From NCBI GenBank assembly GCA_026994735.1, contig JALWQD010000055.1, positions 1-8,556 on the forward strand: a DNA stretch of 8,556 nucleotides, given 5' to 3'. Numbering within the stretch: position 1 is the first letter of the stretch; the number at the start of each line of letters is the position of its first letter. This stretch comes from Gammaproteobacteria bacterium. GTDB lineage: Bacteria > Pseudomonadota > Gammaproteobacteria > SZUA-140. Below, in pieces: positions 1 through 7,574 of the stretch. The notes beneath the pieces are model-generated. The model saw nothing but the letters and a program-made list of their open reading frames with translations. It had not been told where the DNA came from and searched no databases. Made by a program: the position numbers and the translations under genes.

Positions 1-946
1 CAACAAAACAATCCCTGATAACGGCCAATGACGGCTCGGCATACGGGCTTGCTTTTGCCTGACAGAATAATGAGCGCCGAAACGATTCATTGAAGAGATA
101 GTCAACATATTGTTCACGACTGATAAAATTTCCTGCTGACTCAACGATAAAACCTTGCAATGGAGCTTCAAGATCGTCGAGACGACGGCGAACGAAGGCC
201 GCATCAGCAATAAACTGCAGATTGGCTTCCGCGGCCATGGCAGCAATCTCTTGCAGATAGACAGCGTGGTTATCGGCTTCCATGTAATCATGGTAGACAT
301 AGGCATCATCCAGGCGCTGGATGGTCTCCCATTCCGATTGCAGCAAACGGGCATAGGATGTTTCCTGCCCAGCCAGGGCGTCAACCCAATGTTCAATAGC
401 CTGGCGCGCCACGGCAACTTGTGCCCGAACCGTTTTCTGGCCTCGGGCGTGGAATAACATCAGATCCCGGATTGCACGTCGTGGATGCCAGCCGGGCAAA
501 GTATTGTGACTCATGTAGAGAATGCCTTGCACCGAGAGCAATGACTGGCAAAGCGGTAGCAACTGCTGACGCAATACCTCCGGCAGCCATGAAAAGAGAC
601 CATGAGCGATAATAAAATCAAATTTTCCCCAGGCTTCCGGCATCATGTCGGCAATGCTCTGACAATGAAATTCGACATTCCCGGCGGCGACTGCCGTGGC
701 CATGGCATTGGCACTGGCTATCTGACCTGGAGAATAATCGATTCCGACAAACGTGGCCGCTGGCATACTCGCCGCCATGGCCAGCAAATTACTACCGCCG
801 GCACAACCCAGCTCGAGCACCCGCGCCGACTCAATTGCCGCCGTGGATAGTCCTAAAAACTCCGCAGTCGTCGCTAACACGCGTGGATGTGTATGGAAGT
901 GAACACGCTGTAAATAGGGCAGTTCTTCATAACTCAGGTCTACCAT
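1..946 (-). CDS. SAM-dependent methyltransferase with methyltransferase regulatory domain (C-terminus cut off by window edge)
   Basis: The frame stays open from the ATG at 946-944 to the left edge, giving 315 residues with no stop, so the gene is partial. A strong ribosome binding site (GGAGGTGAT, 949-957) lies 6 bases before the ATG and fixes the start. Residues 43-57 hold the class I methyltransferase SAM-binding motif I (VLELGCAGGSN), followed by the acidic motif GIDYSPGQI (68-76). The segment FDFIIAHGLFSWLPEVLRQQ (109-128) and GILYMSHNTLPGWHPRRAIR (141-160) are typical of methyltransferases that carry the MethyTransf_Reg domain. Residues 220-300, with YMEADNHAVYLQEI and the QYVDYLFNESFRRSLFC stretch, look like that regulatory domain. 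Related proteins include the rickettsial protein-lysine methyltransferases, but the substrate here cannot be read from sequence. No signal peptide is visible, so it is probably cytoplasmic. It follows the efflux genes on the same strand after a 78-base gap, so co-transcription is likely but not certain. Confidence 0.9.
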   Translation of the reverse strand, partial: MVDLSYEELPYLQRVHFHTHPRVLATTAEFLGLSTAAIESARVLELGCAGGSNLLAMAASMPAATFVGIDYSPGQIASANAMATAVAAGNVEFHCQSIADMMPEAWGKFDFIIAHGLFSWLPEVLRQQLLPLCQSLLSVQGILYMSHNTLPGWHPRRAIRDLMLFHARGQKTVRAQVAVARQAIEHWVDALAGQETSYARLLQSEWETIQRLDDAYVYHDYMEADNHAVYLQEIAAMAAEANLQFIADAAFVRRRLDDLEAPLQGFIVESAGNFISREQYVDYLFNESFRRSLFCQAKASPYAEPSLAVIRDCFV

Positions 947-948
947 CT

Positions 949-957
949 ATCACCTCC
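949..957 (-). promoter_or_regulatory. Ribosome binding site of the methyltransferase gene
   Basis: The minus strand reads GGAGGTGAT, nearly a full match to the 16S rRNA anti-Shine-Dalgarno sequence, with the GGAGG core 6 bases before the ATG at 946. It decides the start of this window-truncated gene and implies efficient translation. Confidence 0.85.
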
Positions 958-966
958 ACCGTCAGT

Positions 967-993
967 CCTCTGACGCAATGATAGCGACAGAGG
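967..993 (-). other. Hairpin between the unknown exported protein gene and the methyltransferase gene
   Basis: The arms 967-972 (CCTCTG) and 988-993 (CAGAGG) pair over 6 bp. An A-A mismatch follows, then a further 3 bp (CGC/GCG), closing a 7-base loop at 977-983. There is no T-run on either side, so it is not a standard intrinsic terminator. It ends about 10 bases before the methyltransferase ribosome binding site. It could be an mRNA processing or stability element, or a weak barrier that lowers expression of the last gene. It could also be chance. Confidence 0.4.
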
Positions 994-1024
994 GTGGCAG
1001 CACTGTCTTTTCACTCCTGGCGCC

Positions 1025-1462
1025 TCATTCGCTATCGTTGTGCTCAGCATATTTGGCATTATGACGCACCCGCAGACTAAATGATTTTGTCTGCGGGCGG
1101 CTCAAGGCAGTAAAAAATTCCCGTCGATGATCATGTCTGGCCGGACCAACAGGCAGCGACCGCACTGGCAACACCACCCGTTCGAGCAATTTCCCGTGGC
1201 TGTCCATGATTTCAATATCCAAATGGCCCCGCAGACTCTTTTTCTTGCGATGGGTGCGCCGCTGCAAGACTCCGTTAACCTCGATGCCTTGCGCTGTCTT
1301 GGCGACATGAATATTGGCCGGTTCAGCCAGTCGGGAAGAAATAATCTCTACCGGCGTCGAATGCAGCGGGTCAACGGCCTCGTGCGCCTGACTCCATGAC
1401 GGCATGGCAACCAACAGCGGTAATAGCCCGATATTCCGTTTCAATAAGCGATATTGCTTCAT
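1025..1462 (-). CDS. Exported His-rich protein of unknown function, efflux operon
   Basis: 145 residues; I do not recognise a named family. The N-terminus has a basic start (MKQYRLLKRN), a hydrophobic stretch (11-20) and a plausible signal peptidase I site after SQA (26), so the protein is probably periplasmic. The mature part is basic, without Cys, and has about ten histidines spread along its length. It alternates short predicted beta strands (VEIISSRL, GIEVNGVLQRR, GHLDIEIMD, SFSLRVRHN), which suggests a small beta-sandwich, but this is only inference. The ribosome binding site AAAGGAGG (1470-1477) abuts the pump gene's stop codon and sits 7 bases before the ATG, so it is translated from the same mRNA. 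Its position right after the pump suggests an accessory metal-binding or adaptor-stabilising role, unproven. The TGA stop is at 1025-1027. Confidence 0.8.
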   Translation of the reverse strand: MKQYRLLKRNIGLLPLLVAMPSWSQAHEAVDPLHSTPVEIISSRLAEPANIHVAKTAQGIEVNGVLQRRTHRKKKSLRGHLDIEIMDSHGKLLERVVLPVRSLPVGPARHDHRREFFTALSRPQTKSFSLRVRHNAKYAEHNDSE

Positions 1463-1476
1463 TTTGATTCCTCCTT

Positions 1477-4400
1477 TCAGGATTTCAACGATGAATACTG
1501 CGCACGTGAAAATGTGCTGTAAAGCGCCGGGATGATAAACAATGTCAACAGTGTTGATGATGCCAGTCCACCGACCACAACAGTTGCCAGCGGTCGCTGG
1601 ACTTCGGATCCAACCCCGGTTGACAACAGCATCGGGATTAGCCCAAGAGCAGCAATCGATGCCGTCATCAATACCGGTCGCAGCCGTGACAATGCACCCT
1701 CAAAGATCGCCAACCGGGGGTCTGCGCCACCACTGAGGCGTTGATTGATTGCATTGACCATGACGACCCCATTAAGAACAGCGACTCCGAACAAGGCAAT
1801 AAAGCCAATCGATCCTGGCACCGACAGGTACTGCCCGGAAATAAACAGTGCGGCAATCCCACCGATCAGCGCCAACGGTACATTGAGCATGATCAAAGCC
1901 GCCTGACCAACTGAATGGAAGGCGAAATAAAGCAGCAAAAAGATCAGCCCCAATGACAAGGGCACGACGACCATTAGGCGCGCCTGGGCCCGCTGCTGAT
2001 TCTCAAACTGGCCACCAAAAACGACGCTGTAACCGGTCGGCAACTGAATCTCAGCGTCAATACGCTGTTGCAACTCTGCTACCAGGCCACCCATATCACG
2101 CCCTTCAACATTAGCCTGGATAACGACCCGGCGCTGGACATCATCACGACGGATCTGCGGAGGCCCTGATTCAATAGCGACTTGGGCAACATCCCCGAGT
2201 TTGACCCAGGCACCATTGGAGGCCTGCAAAATCAGGTTGCGGATATTCTCAACACTATTGCGATGACTCTCGGCGAGACGGACATAGATGTCATAACGCT
2301 CATTGCCATTGATAACCTGTCCGGCCTCACGACCACCAATGGCATCACTGACCAGATCCATCACCTGCGCTACGGGAATACCGAAACGGGCAAGTGCATC
2401 ACGGTCTGGCCGGACAACAAGTTGTGCTTCACCACCGATCTGCTCCATTTCGACGCCACGCGTGCCACCAACCTGGCGCACCAGAGCCTCGATTTCCTTG
2501 CCTGTTTTTGCCAGTTGTTGCAAATCAGGACCAAACAGCTTGATTGCCAATTGAGCCTTGACGCCAGACAGTAACTCATCCACTCGTGTCGCAATCGGCT
2601 GGGAAAAAGAAAACAACAATCCCGGATGAAGCGCCATCTTCTCTTCCATCAGGGTCTGCAAGGCCTTACGATTCGTGGCCGAAGTCCATTCCGAAACAGG
2701 CTTCAGACCAATATAGATTTCAACATTCGAAACCGGCTCAGGGTCACCGCCAATCTCGGCCCGACCGATACGACTGGAAACATAGAGCACCTCCGGAAAG
2801 GTCATTAATTGTTTTTCAAGCTTTTGCGCCACGGCCAATGAGGTATCAAGACTCGCTGACGGCGCCAACGTGACACGGACATTGACCGTCCCCTCTTCCA
2901 GCTCAGGAACAAATTCGGTACCCAGCAGAGGCACCAGTGCCAACGAACCGAAAAACAGAGCAAGCGCAAGCATCACAACCGCCCGACGCCTTTTGAGTGC
3001 CCCGCTTAAGGCTGCACGATAAAAACGATCCAGCGGGCGCATGATCATACTTTCTTTTTCAAGCACACCCTTTTTGAAAAAGTAGGTTGCCAGAGCCGGC
3101 ACAACAATCAAGGCCACCAGCAGCGAGGCAACCATGGCCAGCACAATCGAGATTGCCATCGGCTGGAAAAGCTTGCCTTCAACACCCTCTAGACTGAAGA
3201 GCGGGGCAAAGACAATGATAATAATCAAGACAGCGTAAAAAACAGGCCGGCCAACCTCTTTCGCCGCTTCTTTAATACGTAAACCAATGCCATGATTGTC
3301 ATTGGCCGCATCAAAAGGGTGCTCGATACCGATCGCTACCTCATCCTTTATTTGCTGATGATGTACGGCATCCGGACGGCTCAAATGGCTGAAAATATGC
3401 TCCATCATGACGACCGAACCATCAACCATCATGCCTATTGCAATCGTCAAACCACCGAGCGACATCAAATTCGCCGAAACGCCCCACTGGGCCATCACCA
3501 TCAGCGCCAGCAGGATCGAGATCGGCACCGAGATCAAGACCAGAAAAGTCGCACGCAGATTGAGCAGAAATAACATCAGCACGACAATAATCAGTATAAA
3601 GGCCTCAAGCAGTGCCTGACTCACCGTTGATACGGCCTTATCAACCAGATCGGATTGATCATAGACCGCTTCAATCGTCACACCTTCGGGCAAAGCCATC
3701 TGGATCGCCGGTAAACGGGCCCGGATACTGTCAATCGTTTCCTTGGTATTCGCACCCATCCGCTTCAGCACAACACCGGCAACCACTTCACCAAGCACTT
3801 CAGGCTTACCAGAAGCATCGCGGCGGCTCATGGTAACAGCGCCCTGGCGAATTTCCGGACCGAAGTCAACATCAGCCACATCATGGACGTAGACCGGCAC
3901 ACCATCGACATCCCGCAGGGAAATATTGCCGATATCGTGAATACCTTCGACACCACTACGCACCCATCCGACCCCGCGAATCACCAACTGTTCTTCACCG
4001 CGATCCATATACCAGCCGCCGGCATTGCGGTTATTGGCCTCGATTGCCGAGGCAACGTCATCACTGCTGAGGCCATAGGCAAGCAGGCGCTGCGGATTCA
4101 ACTGCACCTGGTATTGACGAACCTCACCACCAAAGGACAACACTTCCGTTACCCCCGGCACCGGCATCAGTAACAGTTTTACCACCCAGTCATTGAGACT
4201 ACGCAAGGCAATGGCATTGAAACCGCTATCATCACTGGCTAACAGGATGTACTGGAAAACCTGGCCGAGTCCGGATGTATTCGGCCCCATCCCGGGCGTA
4301 CCGATACCGTTCGGAATTTGTTCCTTGGCTGCCTGTAAACGCTCAAAAACCAGTTGCCGGGCAAAGTAGATATCCGTTCCTTCATTAAAAACAACGGTAA

Positions 4401-4677
4401 TCACCGACAAGCCCGTCTTCGATATCGAACGCACTTCGGCGACATCAGGCAAGGCATACATCACTGCCTCAATGGGAAAAGTAATGAGCTGCTCAACCTC
4501 TTCGGCAGCCAGCCCCTGAGCCTCAGTATTGATCTGTACCTGGACATTGGTCACATCCGGGAAAGCATCGAGATTGAGCTTCGGCAGTACCAGGACAGCG
4601 GCCACCATTGTCGCGATCAGCGCTAGCACCACCAGCAAGCGGTTTTCAATACCGGCATCAATAATCTTGTTCAACAT
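1477..4677 (-). CDS. czcA: Heavy-metal efflux RND pump, CzcA/CusA family
   Basis: 1066 residues, full length for the family. This is the proton-driven inner-membrane pump of a tripartite metal exporter. The layout is TM1 at about 10-32, a large periplasmic loop to about 350, TM2-6 at 356-533, TM7 at 566-583, a second periplasmic loop at 584-899, and TM8-12 at 900-1053. Family hallmarks include NLDAFPDVTNVQVQI (35-49), GTEFVPELEEGTVNVR (586-601) and the ATRVDELLSGVKAQLAIKLF stretch (696-715). TM4 carries AIGMMVDGSVVMMEH (413-427), with D419 and E426 at the proton-relay positions. CzcA has DFG...DGA...VEN there, so the metal is not predictable; the symbol marks family only. A cytoplasmic loop (432-470) is longer than in CzcA and holds several His (439, 440, 453, 462). 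The start follows the adaptor stop by 11 bases, and its ribosome binding site AAGGGA (4685-4690) overlaps that stop. Confidence 0.95.
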   Translation of the reverse strand: MLNKIIDAGIENRLLVVLALIATMVAAVLVLPKLNLDAFPDVTNVQVQINTEAQGLAAEEVEQLITFPIEAVMYALPDVAEVRSISKTGLSVITVVFNEGTDIYFARQLVFERLQAAKEQIPNGIGTPGMGPNTSGLGQVFQYILLASDDSGFNAIALRSLNDWVVKLLLMPVPGVTEVLSFGGEVRQYQVQLNPQRLLAYGLSSDDVASAIEANNRNAGGWYMDRGEEQLVIRGVGWVRSGVEGIHDIGNISLRDVDGVPVYVHDVADVDFGPEIRQGAVTMSRRDASGKPEVLGEVVAGVVLKRMGANTKETIDSIRARLPAIQMALPEGVTIEAVYDQSDLVDKAVSTVSQALLEAFILIIVVLMLFLLNLRATFLVLISVPISILLALMVMAQWGVSANLMSLGGLTIAIGMMVDGSVVMMEHIFSHLSRPDAVHHQQIKDEVAIGIEHPFDAANDNHGIGLRIKEAAKEVGRPVFYAVLIIIIVFAPLFSLEGVEGKLFQPMAISIVLAMVASLLVALIVVPALATYFFKKGVLEKESMIMRPLDRFYRAALSGALKRRRAVVMLALALFFGSLALVPLLGTEFVPELEEGTVNVRVTLAPSASLDTSLAVAQKLEKQLMTFPEVLYVSSRIGRAEIGGDPEPVSNVEIYIGLKPVSEWTSATNRKALQTLMEEKMALHPGLLFSFSQPIATRVDELLSGVKAQLAIKLFGPDLQQLAKTGKEIEALVRQVGGTRGVEMEQIGGEAQLVVRPDRDALARFGIPVAQVMDLVSDAIGGREAGQVINGNERYDIYVRLAESHRNSVENIRNLILQASNGAWVKLGDVAQVAIESGPPQIRRDDVQRRVVIQANVEGRDMGGLVAELQQRIDAEIQLPTGYSVVFGGQFENQQRAQARLMVVVPLSLGLIFLLLYFAFHSVGQAALIMLNVPLALIGGIAALFISGQYLSVPGSIGFIALFGVAVLNGVVMVNAINQRLSGGADPRLAIFEGALSRLRPVLMTASIAALGLIPMLLSTGVGSEVQRPLATVVVGGLASSTLLTLFIIPALYSTFSRAQYSSLKS

Positions 4678-4688
4678 GATGTTGTCCC

Positions 4689-5849
4689 TTAGTGGTTATG
4701 CACAGAAAAACCGCTCTTAGCGATTTCCGACTGCACAAAAAAGGCACCCTGACTAACAATGGTCGTACCGGTAACAAGACCTTCAATCAGCACACGGTCT
4801 CCGACCGTGCGCAAAACTTCAATCTCATGACCTTCAAAGCGACCATCAGAGGTCTCAACAAAGACCTGCCAATCACCATCCGGACTGCGGAGAACGGCAG
4901 CTAATGGCACGACAATGCCCTTGTCTTTTTTACTGCTTTCAATGATGGTCGTGACAAATTGACCAGGATGCAGGTCATCATCCGGATTAGCGACTTCGAT
5001 CTGTATCGCCAGTGTGCGGGTTTTTTCATCGAGGGTATGGCTGGCCTGAACCACCTGACCGCTCAGCCAGCGCTGGCCGGCCTGTACACGCACGGGTGCG
5101 GATAGTGCAATCTGACGCGCATCTTCCGGGGTCAGCTGCGCTTCGACCCAGAGCAATGATTCATCGCTGATAGCCATAAGCAACTGTCCCGCTTCGATCA
5201 GTTCACCCACGACAAAATCATCACTGATGACGGTGCCACGCTGAGCAGATAACAACTGGAACTCCCCCGTTGCCTGGGCGGCATCCCCCATTTTCAGCAA
5301 TGACGTCACCTGTGCCTTGGTCATACCATAGGCGCGGACCCTGGCAACCGCTTGTTGATAAGTAATCTGTGCGGTGACAAAGCGCTTCTCGGAAACCACC
5401 TTACGGCCAAGATTTTTAACCCGCCGCCATTCGACACTGGCTTTCATCAAGCCCCCCTGGGCCTCGGCCATGGCGACACTGGACAGGCTCACCAACGGCT
5501 GTCCCTGGCGCACCTTATCGCCAAGCCGAACATGGCGGCGAATAACCTGTGCGGCGATACGTGGCGTCACTTTACTCGTGCGATAGGCATTCAGCCTAAC
5601 CTCACCGGGAGCAGCTATTGCAGCCCCCAAAAGCTGTTCCCGGACAAGCACTGTTTCAATACCAGCCATCTGCATCTGGGCGACACTGAGATCAGCTGCA
5701 GCAGCGCTTTCAGTATCATGCCCCCCCTCTTCATCAGCTTCTTCCGCTTGCGCTGAATCGTTCTCATCACCATGACCATGCTCGGCAGCAGAGAGCGTCA
5801 CCGGCACAGCCAGGCTTAGCAATAACAATACGATCCAAAACCTATTCAT
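4689..5849 (-). CDS. czcB: Periplasmic adaptor (membrane fusion) protein of the metal RND system, CzcB/CusB family
   Basis: 386 residues. It links the pump to the outer-membrane channel. A longer frame opens at 5945, but the ATG at 5849-5847 is chosen: it starts a clean signal peptide (MNRFWIVLLLLSLAVPVTLS, cleavage near 21-22), has GGAGAG 8 bases upstream, and overlaps the channel gene's stop as ATGA. The mature N-terminus (23-50) is rich in His and acidic residues (HGHGDEN, EEADEEGGHD), as in CzcB-type adaptors, and may bind metal. The lipoyl/barrel-sandwich half-motifs are at about 82-125 (PGEVRLN, RIAAQVIRRHVRLGDKVRQG) and 200-228 (QRGTVISDDFVVGELIEAGQ). A helical hairpin lies between them (130-190), and beta-barrel and membrane-proximal domains follow (232-375). 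It ends in the His-bearing tail GFSVHNH. Metal specificity is not readable. Confidence 0.93.
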   Translation of the reverse strand: MNRFWIVLLLLSLAVPVTLSAAEHGHGDENDSAQAEEADEEGGHDTESAAAADLSVAQMQMAGIETVLVREQLLGAAIAAPGEVRLNAYRTSKVTPRIAAQVIRRHVRLGDKVRQGQPLVSLSSVAMAEAQGGLMKASVEWRRVKNLGRKVVSEKRFVTAQITYQQAVARVRAYGMTKAQVTSLLKMGDAAQATGEFQLLSAQRGTVISDDFVVGELIEAGQLLMAISDESLLWVEAQLTPEDARQIALSAPVRVQAGQRWLSGQVVQASHTLDEKTRTLAIQIEVANPDDDLHPGQFVTTIIESSKKDKGIVVPLAAVLRSPDGDWQVFVETSDGRFEGHEIEVLRTVGDRVLIEGLVTGTTIVSQGAFFVQSEIAKSGFSVHNH

Positions 5850-7147
5850 TTGTCGATCTCTCCAGAATTCATTGTCTGCATACTCAGTCCCAACCACTGC
5901 GCCATCCGCCCTGAAGCATCCAGCCAGGCAATCGCTGCCTGCCAAAGGTCACCGCCCAGTTGCGTTGCTGTTGCCTGGGTATCAATACTTTGTTTGGCCT
6001 GAATCAAATAATCGCTGGCCGTCAATTCACCTGCCTGCCAGAGCTGAGCAAGCAGGTTTTGCTGTTCCTGCTGCGCTTGTCGGCCAGTCACCTGCCAGAA
6101 TCGCCAGGCTCGGAGCATATTCTCAAAGCGCCCCTGGCTGGCGGTAATACGGGCACGCGCCCGGCGCGATGCCTCGCGGTATTCCTCTTCGGCACGCACC
6201 ACCTCATGGCGATTGGCGGCAATGTCATCACGAAAACGATTGCGGACAAACAGTGGCAGTTCCAGGCTCAATCCGAATAACGCCGACGAATCCTCACGAC
6301 CAAGCCGAATCGCCACCGTCGGGTCAGCGCTTGCTGCGCCTTTGGCTAGACGCACCCGGGCCTGCGCTGCTTGCAGGCGCATTTGCAATACCTGCAATGC
6401 AGGCAACTTAGCAAGTGCAGCTGGGATGGATGCTTGTCCTTCGGGTACAGGAATTGCCGCCATCGGCAGCGTAGGCCATGACGATTTTTGCAGATCACTG
6501 ACTGCCTGCATGGCAGCGATACTCTCAGCCAGCTCAGTCTCGATTCCGACCCTTTTCAGCAAAGATTCGCTATAGGCCAGGCGTGCCAGTGAAACATCGA
6601 GCGCATGCATGTCACCAGCACGGTAACGATGTTCAACCGTATCCATAAAGCGCTTCATCAAGACTGTCCGACTACGCGCCAATTGCTGCATATCAAGGGC
6701 TGTTTGATAGCGCGCAAGTGCGGCCAGTGCTTCCGTCGCAACCTGCTTACGCATACCAGCTAAGGCGGCCATTGCTGCCAGCAGATCAGCATCAGCAGCA
6801 GCCGTTAGCGACTGACGCTGGTCACCCCAATCGATAGTTTGTGAAAGACCGACGGTAAAGGTATTGATATCGGTGCGCTCAGCATCAACTGTCAGCTCAG
6901 GGTTATAGCGCGCTCTGCTCGCCCCTTTTTGGCGCGCAAGCATACTCGCAACAGCCGCCTTTGCGGCCTCGACAGCCGGGCTTTGTGACCAAATACGGCC
7001 AATAAGGTGCTGTAGTGGCAGCCCCCCTACAGCAATATCAGGAATGGACTTCTTCGTTGCTTCCGCGGCCTCGGCAGCAGAAACAACTGATAACGCCAGT
7101 GGCAGGCAAACCATCACGTTTGCCAAAAAACTTTTTTTGGACCACAT
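5846..7147 (-). CDS. czcC: Outer-membrane efflux channel, TolC/CzcC family
   Basis: 433 residues, usual length for CzcC-type channels. It forms the outer-membrane and periplasmic tunnel through which the pump and adaptor expel metal. A signal peptide covers about 1-27 (hydrophobic 9-23, AEA near the cleavage site). There is no lipobox, so it is not predicted to be a lipoprotein. The internal TolC duplication is visible: VEHRYRAGDMHALDVSLARL (171-190) matches WQAGELTASDYLIQAKQS (370-387), each ending a long Ala/Gln/Arg-rich coiled helix. The strand segments VGLSQTIDWGDQR (99-111) and FGLSLELPLFVRNR (291-304) fit the two membrane beta pairs. The start has AAGGA (7156-7160) 8 bases upstream. The stop overlaps the adaptor start by 4 bases, implying translational coupling. 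The gene begins just 23 bases after a terminator-like hairpin. Confidence 0.93.
   Translation of the reverse strand: MWSKKSFLANVMVCLPLALSVVSAAEAAEATKKSIPDIAVGGLPLQHLIGRIWSQSPAVEAAKAAVASMLARQKGASRARYNPELTVDAERTDINTFTVGLSQTIDWGDQRQSLTAAADADLLAAMAALAGMRKQVATEALAALARYQTALDMQQLARSRTVLMKRFMDTVEHRYRAGDMHALDVSLARLAYSESLLKRVGIETELAESIAAMQAVSDLQKSSWPTLPMAAIPVPEGQASIPAALAKLPALQVLQMRLQAAQARVRLAKGAASADPTVAIRLGREDSSALFGLSLELPLFVRNRFRDDIAANRHEVVRAEEEYREASRRARARITASQGRFENMLRAWRFWQVTGRQAQQEQQNLLAQLWQAGELTASDYLIQAKQSIDTQATATQLGGDLWQAAIAWLDASGRMAQWLGLSMQTMNSGEIDK
5858..5863 (-). promoter_or_regulatory. Ribosome binding site that fixes the adaptor start
   Basis: GGAGAG on the minus strand lies 8 bases before the ATG at 5849, inside the 3' end of the channel gene. 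It supports the 386-residue adaptor over the 418-residue reading from 5945, which would add 32 residues with no export-signal character in front of the signal peptide. Confidence 0.75.
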
Positions 7148-7170
7148 AACTCATTTCCTTCATGTGCAAT

Positions 7171-7200
7171 AAAAAACTGTCACATACAGCGGTATGACAG
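7171..7200 (-). terminator. Intrinsic terminator or attenuator between the CzcI-like gene and the channel gene
   Basis: Read on the minus strand, CTGTCATAC pairs with GTATGTGACAG around a CGCT loop. This gives a 6-bp stem CTGTCA/TGACAG, a 2-base bulge and 3 more bp, and it is followed directly by six T (7176-7171). That is the standard form of a Rho-independent terminator. It sits 20 bases after the CzcI-like stop and 23 bases before the channel ATG, too close for a normal promoter to follow it. Transcripts from upstream must read through it, so it probably sets a lower dose of efflux proteins or acts as a regulated attenuator. Confidence 0.7.
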
Positions 7201-7220
7201 GCACGAAAAAACGAAAGAAA

Positions 7221-7535
7221 TCAGGCTATCGGAGGTCTTAGCAAGGGAGCGACATAAAGTGGTCGCAGGGAGGTAAAAGGCAGGTGGCAATGATTTGCCG
7301 CATAAAGAGACGCCGACGTAACGCTGTCATCATGAAGCACAAGCAGATGAACCTCACCGTGACAACAATGGTCATCAGTGTGATCTTCATCGTCGGTAGC
7401 CGTATCAGAAAAAGGCACTGCGCTGGCAGTCACAGCACCATGACCGAGAGAGGCTGCCGGATCGGCATCCCACGCATAGGCCATGCTGGCGAATAGATTA
7501 CACAGCAGCAACAAAGTAGTCAGAAAACGTCTCAT
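7221..7535 (-). CDS. Small exported His/Cys-rich protein, CzcI-like, first gene of the efflux operon
   Basis: 104 residues. The signal peptide is clear (MRRFLTTLLLLCNLFASMAYA, cleavage after residue 21), so the mature protein of about 83 residues is periplasmic. The mature part has an acidic/His/Cys cluster at 48-68 (TDDEDHTDDHCCHGEVHLL) and a second HCH at 82-84, which look like metal ligands. The Pro-rich end (PLLRPPIA) and the position ahead of channel, adaptor and pump genes match the small CzcI-type proteins that precede czcCBA in metal-resistant proteobacteria, where they are thought to be regulatory or metal-sensing. I infer the family from layout and motif style, not from a clear alignment. 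No Shine-Dalgarno sequence is visible before the ATG; an upstream promoter is placed so that the mRNA may begin almost at the start codon. Confidence 0.8.
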   Translation of the reverse strand: MRRFLTTLLLLCNLFASMAYAWDADPAASLGHGAVTASAVPFSDTATDDEDHTDDHCCHGEVHLLVLHDDSVTSASLYAANHCHLPFTSLRPLYVAPLLRPPIA

Positions 7536-7544
7536 AGGCTGATC

Positions 7545-7574
7545 ATGCTATGTGATATTCGCCTGCAGTGTCAA
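7545..7574 (-). promoter_or_regulatory. Candidate promoter of the efflux operon
   Basis: On the minus strand a perfect -35 box TTGACA (7574-7569) is followed after 18 bases by TAGCAT (7550-7545), 4 of 6 matches to the -10 consensus. Transcription would start within a few bases of the ATG at 7535, consistent with the missing ribosome binding site (a near-leaderless mRNA). The 18-base spacer is slightly long, and an inverted repeat spans the -35 box, so activation or repression by a metal sensor is possible. Confidence 0.45.

Noticed and set aside
155..850. Plus-strand frames and a short minus-strand frame opposite or inside the methyltransferase gene
   Set aside because: They are shadows of the methyltransferase frame, which carries the SAM-binding motifs and is open across the whole stretch.
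1477..4677. Drug-efflux (AcrB/MexB type) RND pump
   Set aside because: The N-terminal NLDAFPDVTNVQVQ region, the GTEFVPELEEG motif and the metal-type TM4 relay place it in the heavy-metal branch, and the adaptor has a His/acid-rich N-terminus.
5850..5945. Longer adaptor reading starting at 5945
   Set aside because: It adds 32 residues with no signal character before a clear signal peptide and runs deep into the channel gene. The ATG at 5849 has a ribosome binding site and a 4-base ATGA overlap.
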